Shown here one piece after another: positions 24,841 to 33,512 of a DNA stretch of 64,000 bases. The DNA lies in the NCBI GenBank assembly GCA_035554115.1, contig DATMIW010000071.1, positions 1-64,000 on the forward strand, given 5' to 3'. The DNA is from CAXTSE01 sp035554115. GTDB taxonomy: Bacteria; Actinomycetota; Actinomycetes; Actinomycetales; Microbacteriaceae. Made by a program: the position numbers and the translations under genes. The notes beneath the pieces are model-generated. The model was not told the origin of the DNA. It searched no databases and saw only the letters and a program-made list of their open reading frames with translations. Every line of letters starts with the position of its first letter. Position 1 is the stretch's first letter.

Positions 24841-27002
24841 AGCGACACCGGCGCGGTCAGGGTGGAGCTGACGGTGCTATCGCTGACAGCTTCGGCGGCG
24901 CTGTGCTCACGCAGCACCGCGAATGCGTGGGCGCCGAGCACGAAAGAGTCGCCGGCCTCCAGCGGTGTGCCGTCGACGTCGCCGCCGTGGGTGTCGACCA
25001 CGACATCCCAGCGCTCCGAATGCTCAGATGACGGCAGCTGGATGTCGACTGGTCCGTCATGGGCCGACAGGTAGACGAGGAAGTTGGTGTCGACAACGCG
25101 TTCGCCGCGCACGTCTTTGTCGCGGATGCCGCGGCCGTTAAGAAACATGCCGATGGTGCGCCCGAACCCCGACTCCCAATCCTCGGGGCTCATTGCGGTG
25201 CCATCGGGACGCAGCCACAGGATGTCGGGTATCGGCTCGCCTTCGCCGCGCACCACGGGGCGCCCGTCGAAGAAACGACTGCGGCGAAACGTCGGATGCT
25301 CGCGCCGCAATCGCGCGATTGCAGCCGTGAACTCGAGCATGCCCGCATCCGCCTGATCCCAGTGCACCCAGCTGATCTCAGAATCCTGGCCGTAGACGTT
25401 GTTGTTGCCCTGCTGCGTGCGCCCGAGTTCGTCGCCGTGCAGCACCATCGGCACCCCCTGCGAGAGCAGCAGGGTTGCAAGCAGATTCCGCTGCTGGCGG
25501 GCGCGCAGCTGCAAGATGTCGGGATCGTCTGTCGGTCCTTCGACTCCGCTATTCCATGATCGGTTGTCATCGCTGCCATCTTTGCCGTTTTCGCCGTTCG
25601 CGTCATTGTGTTTCTCGTTGTACGAGACCAGGTCGCGCAGGGTGAATCCGTCGTGTGCGGTGACGAAGTTAATGGAGGCCGCCGGTCGCCGTCCGGTGTG
25701 CTCGTAGAGATCCGACGAGCCGGTGATGCGGGAGGCGAACTCGCCGAGGGTCGACGGCTCACCACGCCAGAAGTCCCGAACCGTGTCGCGATAGGCACCG
25801 TTCCACTCCGTCCACTGCGGCGGAAAGTTGCCCACCTGGTAGCCGCCGGGGCCGAGATCCCACGGTTCGGCGATGAGCTTCACCTGCGACACGACCGGAT
25901 CCTGCTGCACGAGTTCAAAGAACGCGCTCAGCCGGTCAACGTCATAGAACTCGCGCGCGAGAGTCGCCGCCAGATCGAAGCGGAAGCCGTCGACATGCAT
26001 CTCGGTCACCCAGTAGCGCAGGCTGTCCATGATGAGTTGAAGGGCGTGGGGATTGCCAACATTGAGCGAATTGCCGGTGCCCGTGTAGTCCAGGTAGAAC
26101 TGGCGGTCATCGTCGACCAGACGGTAGTACGCAACGTTGTCGATTCCGCGCATGGAGACCGTGGGCCCCAGGTGGTTGCCCTCTGCCGTGTGGTTGTAGA
26201 CGACATCCAGGATCACCTCGATGCCAGCCGCGTGCAGTTCGCGCACCATGGCTTTGAACTCCTGCACCTGCTGGCCGAGCTCACCGCTCGAGGCGTACCC
26301 GGCGTGCGGTGCGAAGAAGCCGATGGTGTTGTAGCCCCAGTAGTTGCGCAGGCCCCGCTCAACGAGGTGGCTGTCGTGCAGAAACTCCTGCACCGGCAGC
26401 AGTTCGATCGCGGTGACCCCGATGCGCTGCAGATGCGAGATCACCGAGGGATGCGCGACCGCCGCAAAACTGCCGCGTTGCTCTTCGGGAACGTCAGGAT
26501 GCAGTGCCGTGAGCCCCTTCACATGGGCTTCGTAAATCACGGTCTCGTTGTACGGGGTTTTGGGAGGGCGGTCGCCGGTCCAATCGAAGAACGGGTTGAC
26601 GACAACGCCGAGCAGCATGGAACTGGCCGAGTCGTCGTCGTTGCGTGCCTCATGGTCGTCGAAGTCGTACGAGAACACCGACTGACCCCAGGTGATGGCG
26701 TCGCTCGTCGCCTTGGCATACGGATCCAGCAGCAGCTTCGCAGGATTGAAGCGCAGGCCGGCCGCCGGGTTCCATTCGCCGTGAACCCGATACCCGTACC
26801 GCTGGCCCGGCTGCACGCCCGGCAGGAAGCCGTGCCAAACGTACGCGTCGACCTCGCTCAGCTCGACACGGGTTTCTCTGCGGTCCTCATCGAAGAGGCA
26901 GAGCTCAATCTTCTCTGCCGCCTCGCTGAATATCGCGAAGTTCGTTCCGTTGCCATCGAATGTGGCTCCCAGGGGGTACGCAGAGCCGGGCCACATATTC
27001 AC
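24837..27002 (-). CDS. treX: Glycogen debranching enzyme
   Basis: A 721-residue GH13 isoamylase-type enzyme (TreX/GlgX) that cleaves alpha-1,6 branches in glycogen to supply linear maltodextrins. A CBM48 domain (GTNFAIFSEAAEKIELCLFD) precedes the barrel motifs VILDVVYNHTAEGNHLG, DGFRFDLAATLAREF, AEPWDLGPGGY and FVTAHDGFTLRDLVSYN. The start is GTG 27000-27002 with leaderless -10 TAGCGT 6 nt upstream, or an ATG 6 bp later. It heads the tre operon. No otsAB or treS is present in the window. Confidence 0.95.
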   Translation of the reverse strand: MNMWPGSAYPLGATFDGNGTNFAIFSEAAEKIELCLFDEDRRETRVELSEVDAYVWHGFLPGVQPGQRYGYRVHGEWNPAAGLRFNPAKLLLDPYAKATSDAITWGQSVFSYDFDDHEARNDDDSASSMLLGVVVNPFFDWTGDRPPKTPYNETVIYEAHVKGLTALHPDVPEEQRGSFAAVAHPSVISHLQRIGVTAIELLPVQEFLHDSHLVERGLRNYWGYNTIGFFAPHAGYASSGELGQQVQEFKAMVRELHAAGIEVILDVVYNHTAEGNHLGPTVSMRGIDNVAYYRLVDDDRQFYLDYTGTGNSLNVGNPHALQLIMDSLRYWVTEMHVDGFRFDLAATLAREFYDVDRLSAFFELVQQDPVVSQVKLIAEPWDLGPGGYQVGNFPPQWTEWNGAYRDTVRDFWRGEPSTLGEFASRITGSSDLYEHTGRRPAASINFVTAHDGFTLRDLVSYNEKHNDANGENGKDGSDDNRSWNSGVEGPTDDPDILQLRARQQRNLLATLLLSQGVPMVLHGDELGRTQQGNNNVYGQDSEISWVHWDQADAGMLEFTAAIARLRREHPTFRRSRFFDGRPVVRGEGEPIPDILWLRPDGTAMSPEDWESGFGRTIGMFLNGRGIRDKDVRGERVVDTNFLVYLSAHDGPVDIQLPSSEHSERWDVVVDTHGGDVDGTPLEAGDSFVLGAHAFAVLREHSAAEAVSDSTVSSTLTAPVSL

Positions 27003-27091
27003 GCTCCGACGCTACGGCACAGCGGCCCTGCCTCGGTCGTGCCCTGCGGGGGGTTGACTTCGTCTCTTCGACCTCCCATATAGCGAGGACG

Positions 27092-28276
27092 TCACCGATC
27101 CCAGACGACCGGGAGCCTCTTCACGCCTCGGACATGCCAGCCCCACAGCTCCGCGGGATGCTCCGGGTCGAGACGCAGCCCCGGAAGACCGGTCATCACT
27201 TCCTCGAGCACAACCCTCTCAAGCTGACGAGAAATGAAGTGTCCGGAACAGAAGTGTTCACCCCAGCCAAATGCGGCGTGAGCTACCTGAGGCCGTCGGA
27301 AGTCGAAGGTGTCGGGGTCGTCGTACCGGGTTTCATCGCGGTTCGCCGAGCCGCAGCAGAGAGCGATTCGCGAACCAGCCGGGATGACAGTGCCCCCGAC
27401 CTCGATGTCCTGAATAGACCGGCGCCCGGTGACTCCGAAAGGAGATAGCCAGCGCAAACCCTCGTGGATGGCCAGCGGGATGTTCGCCTCCCGATCCTCA
27501 TTTACGCCTTCAAACTGTCCGGGATGACTCAACATGCCGTACAGCGATGCCGCGGCCCCGTGTCCGGGCTCCTGGAAACCGCCGAGGATGATGACGCGGA
27601 TCGACCCGATCAGATCGTTGAAGGTCCGAGGGGGAGTGCCGTTGAGGCTCGCGTGAATCATCTGAGACAGCCCACTCTCGTCGGGCTCCCGGGTGAGGCG
27701 ATCGATCGCCGCGACCATGTATGCGTCCAGATCGGACTTGACGGAATCGGCTTCTTCGTTGAGGGCCGGATCGTCGCCGAGATTGGTAAGCCCCCTGCTC
27801 AGCGAGTGGAACCAGTACTGGAGGGTGTCATCGGGCACATCCTTCATTCCGAGAACATTTCCTATAACGCGCACGCTGACGAGCTCGAGAAGTTCACCGG
27901 TAGCGTCCGCGCGACCAAGCGGCCGCAGCCGTTGCACGTACTCGCGAGCAACAGTCCGGCCGTACCCGTCGATGAAACCTTTAACCGCACGCGGCTTGAG
28001 AGGGGTGTCGATCCCTCTCCGGAGCCACTTGTGTCTATCGCCTCGGGCGGTGATGATACTTGGCCCGAAAAACTGTTCCATGACCGGGTCGGATGCCTCG
28101 GCGATTGTGGCGTCGTTCCCGATCATTTCGCAGTCGTCCCAACGGGTGACGATCCACTGGTCGCTGAGCGGGAGGAACGCCACTGGCGCTTCCCTTCTCA
28201 TTCTCGCCAGGAAGGGATAGGGGTCTGCCTCGAGCTCCTCGAGGGTGACGTTGTCGATGAAGTTCATGCTGGGCAC
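27092..28276 (-). CDS. Cytochrome P450
   Basis: A 394-residue bacterial class I P450. Heme-binding loop FGWGEHFCSGHF carries the proximal cysteine; ExxR is EGLR in HEGLRWLSPFG. The I-helix reads VIILGGFQEPGHG, so the acid-alcohol pair usually seen as (D/E)-T is E-P, with no Thr. The start is GTG 28274-28276, immediately after the reductase stop, with GAAGGA 4 nt upstream. Neighbouring ferredoxin and reductase genes are its likely electron donors. From recall, an EP-type I-helix occurs in CYP255-like aromatic O-demethylases, but family assignment is uncertain. It is the last gene of the catabolic operon. Confidence 0.9.
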   Translation of the reverse strand: MPSMNFIDNVTLEELEADPYPFLARMRREAPVAFLPLSDQWIVTRWDDCEMIGNDATIAEASDPVMEQFFGPSIITARGDRHKWLRRGIDTPLKPRAVKGFIDGYGRTVAREYVQRLRPLGRADATGELLELVSVRVIGNVLGMKDVPDDTLQYWFHSLSRGLTNLGDDPALNEEADSVKSDLDAYMVAAIDRLTREPDESGLSQMIHASLNGTPPRTFNDLIGSIRVIILGGFQEPGHGAAASLYGMLSHPGQFEGVNEDREANIPLAIHEGLRWLSPFGVTGRRSIQDIEVGGTVIPAGSRIALCCGSANRDETRYDDPDTFDFRRPQVAHAAFGWGEHFCSGHFISRQLERVVLEEVMTGLPGLRLDPEHPAELWGWHVRGVKRLPVVWDR

Positions 28277-29494
28277 CTATTCCTTCGCACTAGTTAGTTC
28301 AAATCCCGGGGCGGTCACTCGGTCGTAGCTCAGGATCATCTTGCGGCCGAGAACCCGACGCGCAGCTTGGTAGTCGGCGGGTTTGTTGACGGACTCCACC
28401 GCTACAAGGCGGTCGTCGCGGAACACCGCGACCGAGAATTTATTCGTGTGTGGGTCGCCGAGCACCGCGGTGCGGTGCGGATTGGCTGCCAGTCCGGCGA
28501 TCTGAAGCTTCAGGTTCTTCTGGTCGCTCCAGAACCACGGCAGGTCGGCGTACTCGCGACGAGTCCCACTGAGGATCTCGGCCGCAACATGGTTCGCCTG
28601 ATCGGTGGCGTTCTGTACCGATTCCAGCCTCCACGGCATCCCGGCATGGATGCTCGGAAAGCGCGCACAGTCGCCAATTGCGAAGATGCGGTCGTCTGAG
28701 GTCCGGAGCGAACTGTCGACGACAATGCCATTGTCAACGTCAAGGCCCGCTTCTGCGGCAAGTTCCACATTCGGTACGACTCCCGCACCGACGACAACGA
28801 ACTGTCCGTCGAATATCCGGCCATCTGCGGTACGTATACCCATGACGCGTCCGTCTTCGCCGAGGAATTCGGTCACCCGCGCCCCGAGGTGCAGATCAAG
28901 TCGCCGGTCGACGTAGTGCGTGGCGAAGTGGGTGGAGACTTCGGGGCTGACCGCGCGGTCCATCAGCCGGTGAGAGCCGCTGAGCAACGTAGTACGGAAT
29001 CCGAGGTCGAGGAAGCCGGACGCCAATTCCAGGCCCACAAATCCGCCGCCGACAATCACGACATCCGTGACGCTCGGGAGTCGCTCGGCGATCACGGCGG
29101 CATCGGTCAGCAACCGCAATGTGAAGACTCCGGTGAGATCTTCGCCCGGAATGCCGAGAGTTCGCGGGCGTGCGCCCGTCGCGATCACGAGGTTCTCCCA
29201 GTCGATGCTCTCGCACGACGACGTTGTCGCGGTGGCCCCGCGCCGGTCGATGGACACCACGGACTCGCCTGTGCGCAATTCGATCGCGTTCTCTGCGTAA
29301 TACGTGGCGGGCCGTAACAACAACTCCGCCTCATCGACAGCGCCGAGTAGATATTTTTTCGAGAGCGGAGGCCGCTGGTAGGGCAGGGATGGCTCATCAC
29401 CGATCAGGACAATGCGCCCGTCGTAGCCGTTTTGCCGAAGCGTTGCGGCGACCTGAAGCCCGGCCTGGCCTGAACCGACAATGACGGTGCTCAT
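28277..29494 (-). CDS. FAD-dependent ferredoxin reductase
   Basis: A 405-residue NAD(P)H:ferredoxin reductase of the putidaredoxin reductase type. FAD-binding motif IVGSGQAGLQVAATLRQNGY, central NAD-binding motif VVIVGGGFVGLELASG and the late FAD contact GRIFAIGDCARFP-like segment (seen as DRIFAIGDCARFP). A C-terminal dimerisation domain follows from about residue 320 (FWSDQKNLKLQIAGLA). It passes electrons from NAD(P)H to the 2Fe-2S ferredoxin encoded 3 bp upstream and thence to the P450 encoded next. The three genes form a classical electron-transfer cassette. Confidence 0.94.
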   Translation of the reverse strand: MSTVIVGSGQAGLQVAATLRQNGYDGRIVLIGDEPSLPYQRPPLSKKYLLGAVDEAELLLRPATYYAENAIELRTGESVVSIDRRGATATTSSCESIDWENLVIATGARPRTLGIPGEDLTGVFTLRLLTDAAVIAERLPSVTDVVIVGGGFVGLELASGFLDLGFRTTLLSGSHRLMDRAVSPEVSTHFATHYVDRRLDLHLGARVTEFLGEDGRVMGIRTADGRIFDGQFVVVGAGVVPNVELAAEAGLDVDNGIVVDSSLRTSDDRIFAIGDCARFPSIHAGMPWRLESVQNATDQANHVAAEILSGTRREYADLPWFWSDQKNLKLQIAGLAANPHRTAVLGDPHTNKFSVAVFRDDRLVAVESVNKPADYQAARRVLGRKMILSYDRVTAPGFELTSAKE

Positions 29495-29497
29495 GGA

Positions 29498-29827
29498 CTA
29501 GAAAGTTTGGGTTCTCGGGATGTCGACTTCAACAAGGTCGAAGTCGACATCGGCCAGAATCTTGCACGTCAGCCGCGAGCGACGCTCATCGCGCGGCTCG
29601 GAGGTGCACTCGAGCATGTCTTCTTCGTCCTCGGAAATAGGAGGGAGCCCATCGACAAACTCCTCACGGACAAAAACGTGGCATGTGGCACACATCAAGT
29701 TGCCGCCGCATTCGCCGATGATGCCCTTTACGGGGTGACCTAGGGCTGCCCGCATGATCGAGGTCCCTGGCGGCGGCTCGACCACGTCGAGCGAGCCATC
29801 CGGCTGGTGAAAGGTGATTTTAGCCAC
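29498..29827 (-). CDS. 2Fe-2S ferredoxin, adrenodoxin/putidaredoxin type
   Basis: A 109-residue ferredoxin with four cluster cysteines: three in IGECGGNLMCATCHVF and the fourth in SRLTCKILAD, spaced as in vertebrate-type (adrenodoxin-like) P450 redox partners. The opening MAKITFHQPDGSLDVVEPPP is typical. It shuttles single electrons between the adjacent reductase and P450. A good GAGGAG ribosome site precedes the ATG. The gene follows the transporter permease gene after 48 bp. Confidence 0.95.
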   Translation of the reverse strand: MAKITFHQPDGSLDVVEPPPGTSIMRAALGHPVKGIIGECGGNLMCATCHVFVREEFVDGLPPISEDEEDMLECTSEPRDERRSRLTCKILADVDFDLVEVDIPRTQTF

Positions 29828-29875
29828 GCGCTCCTCCTGAGGGTGCGAGTCGAGGTGTAAGTAGTCGCCGAGAGT

Positions 29876-30865
29876 TCATCGCGCCCGCCGAGTCCAGGTG
29901 TCCAAAGCGATTGCACCGAGCAGGATTACGCCGGTCACCACCTGTTGGTACAGCGGCGCGATGCCGAGCAGATCGAATCCGTTGCCGATGAGGGCAAGAA
30001 GCATCACACCCACCACCGTTCGCCAGATGGCTCCTTCGCCGCCCTTGATCGAGTTGCCACCCAGCAGCATCGCGGTCCAGACGTTGAAGGCCACCGCGTT
30101 CATTGAGACCGCGTTGACACTGAGGCTCCGACTTGCGAAGAGCACGGCTGCGATGCCGATGAGGGCACCCGAGATGAGAAAGACCATGATGTGAACGCGG
30201 GTCACCCGAACACCGGCCAGTCGCGCTGCCTCTTCTTTGCCGCCTACAGCCATCAGGTACCGGCCTAGGTTCGTGCGAGTCAGCACCCAAGTCAGGATGA
30301 CGACGACGACCAGAAACACCCAGATCATCGCGTTCACCCCGAAAATCTCTTGCAGGGCGAAACCGAATGCCGGGTCGGTGACGACTTGCACCGCACCACC
30401 CGTGACGGCGGCTCCCAAACCTGCGTACACAATCGACGTACCCAGTGTCACGACAAACACATTCATGCGGCCGACCGTCGAGAGCAGCCCGTTGATGAGG
30501 CCAAGGAGAACGCCGCACGCGATGCCAGCCAGCACTCCGACGGGCGGCGAAACGTTCTGGGCAACCACGGCGGTAACTACCCCGGAAAGTGCGAACGCTG
30601 CACCTACGGAGAGGTCGAATCCGCCAGCAATGATGATGAGCGTTCCAGCCACGGCCATGATCCCGATCGGCGACCACTGCTCAAGGATGTTGAGCAAGTT
30701 CCGCACGGAAAGAAACGAATCGGTCGTGAGAGACAAAACGACGATCAGGATGAGCATCGCGCCCAGGATCCCGAAGTCCCGGATCTTCGACCCGAGCGAT
30801 CGGGCTCGTAATTTTGGAGATGCGTCCATGGATTCGACCGTCGGGTCGGGTGCACTAATGGTCAC
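29876..30865 (-). CDS. Ribose-type ABC transporter permease
   Basis: A 329-residue membrane permease (RbsC-like, BPD_transp_2 family) with about nine spans and the conserved loop GLINGLLSTVGRMNVFVVTLG and GAVLIG-like GALIGIAAVLFASRSL. The GTG start (30863-30865) overlaps the ATPase stop as GTGA, favouring it over other starts; an upstream ATG would lie deep in the ATPase gene. It forms the translocation path of an importer with the upstream ATPase and binding protein. The substrate, probably the compound degraded by this cluster, is unknown. Confidence 0.9.
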   Translation of the reverse strand: MTISAPDPTVESMDASPKLRARSLGSKIRDFGILGAMLILIVVLSLTTDSFLSVRNLLNILEQWSPIGIMAVAGTLIIIAGGFDLSVGAAFALSGVVTAVVAQNVSPPVGVLAGIACGVLLGLINGLLSTVGRMNVFVVTLGTSIVYAGLGAAVTGGAVQVVTDPAFGFALQEIFGVNAMIWVFLVVVVILTWVLTRTNLGRYLMAVGGKEEAARLAGVRVTRVHIMVFLISGALIGIAAVLFASRSLSVNAVSMNAVAFNVWTAMLLGGNSIKGGEGAIWRTVVGVMLLALIGNGFDLLGIAPLYQQVVTGVILLGAIALDTWTRRAR

Positions 30866-32388
30866 GATGTGAGTCCCTCGGGTGAAGTGCCAAATGCGGC
30901 AGACACGATGCTGTCTTCGGGCGCGTCTGCGGGCAGTTCGCAACAGATCTGACCGTGCCGCATGACGAGGATTCGATCCCCGAGGCCCCGTACCTCGTCG
31001 ATATCGCTGGAAATGACGATCACAGCAACTCCGCTGCGCGCGAGATTGTCTAGCAGCTGATACATAGCGAGCCGTGCACCGACGTCAACTCCTCGGGTCG
31101 GCTCGTCGGCAATAAGAACTTTGGGTGTTCGGACGAGGCAGCGTCCGAACACGATCTTCTGTTGATTGCCGCCCGAATAGTCGCCGGATGCCTTCTCCGT
31201 GTCGAGCGGCCGCAGCTCGAGCTGCTCAGCGATGTCGTAGGTGAAGGACTTCTCCTTCTTCGAGTGGATCAAGCCGAAGGGGTTCAGGTACGGCAGGGCC
31301 GCGATGGTGAGGTTCTCGCGCACTGATCGCAAGGCAAACAACCCCTCGTCTTTGCGATCCTCAGAGAGATACGCGACGCCCGCCTTGATTGCGTCAGCTG
31401 GCGATCGAAACTTTCGTTCCTCGCCCTCCAGATGCAAGCTGCCACGGGTTCGCCTGTCGCGACCCACGATGAGCCGCGCGAGTTCGCTACGTCCACTGCC
31501 GATGAGTCCAAAGACAGAGACGATCTCGCCCGGCCTGAATTCCAGGCTTGCGCCCTTCACCACTCCTCCGGCGAAATCGTCGACGACGAGCACCGGCTCG
31601 GATGCGCCTGCTTTGCGCTTGTCCGGATAGACCGAGCTGATTTCACGCCCCAACATGCCGCTGATGAGGGTATCGGCCGTCTCCGCCGCCGCCGGAGACG
31701 AGCGCACGTGTTTGCCGTCCTTGAAGATCGACACGGTATCGGCGAGTTCGAGTACTTCATCGAGGTAGTGCGAGACGAAGACGATAGTTGTACCTCCGTC
31801 ACGGAGTCGTCGGAGCGTGGCGTAGAGGTGCTCGCACTCGAGGAGGGTAAGGGGCGCCGTGGGCTCGTCGAGGATGATGATCCGTGCGTCGTAGGCCATC
31901 GCCCGCATGATCTCAACCATCTGTTGATCGGCGAGCGGGAGTGTGTCGACCCGAAGGTGCCCGTCAAGATCGGACCCGCAGTCATCGAGCAGACGGCGGA
32001 AGCGCGCCCGCAGCTCCGGCAATTTTTGCGTTCCGCGCGATCCCAGGAAGATGTTGTCGAACACGGAGAGGGTCGGCACGAGCGAGATCTCCTGATGCAC
32101 CATGGCTACGCCGGAATCCAATGCCTCTCGAGGGGAGCGAAATCTCATCGCCTCTCCGTTGATGAGCACTTCGCCTCCGTCGGGTTGCTCGGCGCCCGCC
32201 GCGATTTTGCTCAGTGTGGATTTGCCGGCGCCGTTTTCGCCGACGAAGGCATGAATGCGCGCTGGCTCGAGGGTGAGGGATACGCCGGCAAGCGCCACTG
32301 CGCCGCCGTATCGTTTTTCGATCGACCGGTACTCGAGCATGGGTGTGCGCGTTGGGGCCGGTTCGGTTGAGCTACTTAGGAGTGTCAC
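30862..32388 (-). CDS. Ribose-type ABC transporter ATPase (two ABC domains)
   Basis: A 508-residue RbsA/XylG-type duplicated ATPase. Domain 1 (about 20-250) has Walker A GENGAGKSTLSK and Walker B IIILDEPTAPL; domain 2 (about 265-500) has a degenerate P-loop GLIGSGRSEL and the signature GGNQQKIVFGRCL with LIADEPTRGVDVG, as usual for this class. GTG 32386-32388 with GAGGA five nt upstream is chosen over an upstream ATG. It powers the importer together with the permease and lipoprotein-type binding protein, in the middle of the catabolic operon. Confidence 0.9.
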   Translation of the reverse strand: MTLLSSSTEPAPTRTPMLEYRSIEKRYGGAVALAGVSLTLEPARIHAFVGENGAGKSTLSKIAAGAEQPDGGEVLINGEAMRFRSPREALDSGVAMVHQEISLVPTLSVFDNIFLGSRGTQKLPELRARFRRLLDDCGSDLDGHLRVDTLPLADQQMVEIMRAMAYDARIIILDEPTAPLTLLECEHLYATLRRLRDGGTTIVFVSHYLDEVLELADTVSIFKDGKHVRSSPAAAETADTLISGMLGREISSVYPDKRKAGASEPVLVVDDFAGGVVKGASLEFRPGEIVSVFGLIGSGRSELARLIVGRDRRTRGSLHLEGEERKFRSPADAIKAGVAYLSEDRKDEGLFALRSVRENLTIAALPYLNPFGLIHSKKEKSFTYDIAEQLELRPLDTEKASGDYSGGNQQKIVFGRCLVRTPKVLIADEPTRGVDVGARLAMYQLLDNLARSGVAVIVISSDIDEVRGLGDRILVMRHGQICCELPADAPEDSIVSAAFGTSPEGLTS

Positions 32389-32457
32389 GACTGTCCTCGG
32401 GGAGGTATTCGTTTGACTGCAGGCGGGCGACGCATATTGGTCGCCCGCCCTGTGCAA

Positions 32458-33477
32458 TCAGTAGCCGGGCAGGAAGGAGCTGACGTTGCTCCGGGTCACC
32501 GCGACGCCATCTTTCGTGACAGCCGTGAGGTCCAACGACGGGGTGGCGATTTTGCCGCCGCCGATGGCGGTCAGAAGCATCTTCGTGACCCTGATCGCCG
32601 ATTCCTTCGGAATATAGGCGATTGTCGCGAACTGGGTGCCTTTCGTGATGCGCTCCAGCGCAGCTGCGGTTCCCCCCGTTCCGATCACCTGGACCGTGTC
32701 CGATTTGCCCTGACGCGCAAGCTCGGCGACCACTCCTGTAGCGGTTTCGTCGTCGTCGACGACGATGACGTTGATCTCGGGAGCCGTCTGCAGGAGTGAC
32801 TGGGTGGCAGAAATTCCGCCGTCGGCGTTACTGAAGCCGCCTTCGACTTCGCCCGCTATCTCGAGAGAGGGGTGCTTCGCGACCTGGTCGCGCCATGCCT
32901 GACGCGCCACAGCTTGGTCAGGGTAGGCGGGGTCGCCGGTGACCGCTCCGATGACACATTTGGCTGCGTCCTTGCAAGCCTTGAGGACGAGCTTGGCCTG
33001 TTCGGCCACAAGGGTGTTCTGATCGGCGTAGATTTGCGCGACTATCCCCTTGGTCTGGATGCCTGTGGCCCCCAGCTTCGGGCCGACTTGCACGTCCAGC
33101 GAGGCTACTTTGATGCCAGCGGCCGCAGCCTGGGTCACACACGGAACAGCGGTGGGGCCCGAAACAGGGATGATGATGATTCCCGAATACTTGCCGCTAG
33201 AAATCGCCGTGTCGCACTGCGATTGCTGGCGCGCGGGATCGTAGTCGGCCGAGAACGAGTCGACCTTGTATCCGGCGGCCTTGGCGGTCTCCGTGATCCC
33301 TTCGCGTTCGGCCACGACGTAGGTAGCATCCGGTGAACCGGCGAGGAAAGCGATGCCTTTGACCGGGCCGCCGGCCGGGTCGTCTGTCGACGACCCGGCG
33401 CACCCGACAAGCGTCAAGGCCGTGATCGCGAGGGCAGCTGTCACACCGGCGATCTTGGATTTATGTGTGTAACTCAT
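32458..33477 (-). CDS. Sugar-type ABC transporter substrate-binding lipoprotein
   Basis: A 339-residue periplasmic-binding-type lipoprotein (Peripla_BP_4 fold). The signal ends in a lipobox LTLVGCAG, so it is anchored outside the membrane. KGIAFLAGSPDATYVVAERE opens the first lobe, and YSGIIIIPVSGP and EINVIVVDDDETATGVVAEL are typical for ribose/xylose-like binding proteins. ATG 33475-33477 is the only start giving a proper signal peptide. These proteins usually bind sugars, polyols or glycosides, but some importers of this class carry other small molecules. Located with its ATPase and permease in the operon. Confidence 0.9.
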   Translation of the reverse strand: MSYTHKSKIAGVTAALAITALTLVGCAGSSTDDPAGGPVKGIAFLAGSPDATYVVAEREGITETAKAAGYKVDSFSADYDPARQQSQCDTAISSGKYSGIIIIPVSGPTAVPCVTQAAAAGIKVASLDVQVGPKLGATGIQTKGIVAQIYADQNTLVAEQAKLVLKACKDAAKCVIGAVTGDPAYPDQAVARQAWRDQVAKHPSLEIAGEVEGGFSNADGGISATQSLLQTAPEINVIVVDDDETATGVVAELARQGKSDTVQVIGTGGTAAALERITKGTQFATIAYIPKESAIRVTKMLLTAIGGGKIATPSLDLTAVTKDGVAVTRSNVSSFLPGY

Positions 33478-33512
33478 CTTTGAGTCTCCAATCAGGTTGT
33501 GTGTTGCAGGGG

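Noticed and set aside
25608..27083. Long plus-strand open frame (491 codons) opposite treX
   Set aside because: It mirrors treX on the opposite strand; the GC-rich third positions of treX create the open frame. The product is Arg/Val/Glu-rich without domains, while treX is an unmistakable GH13 enzyme.
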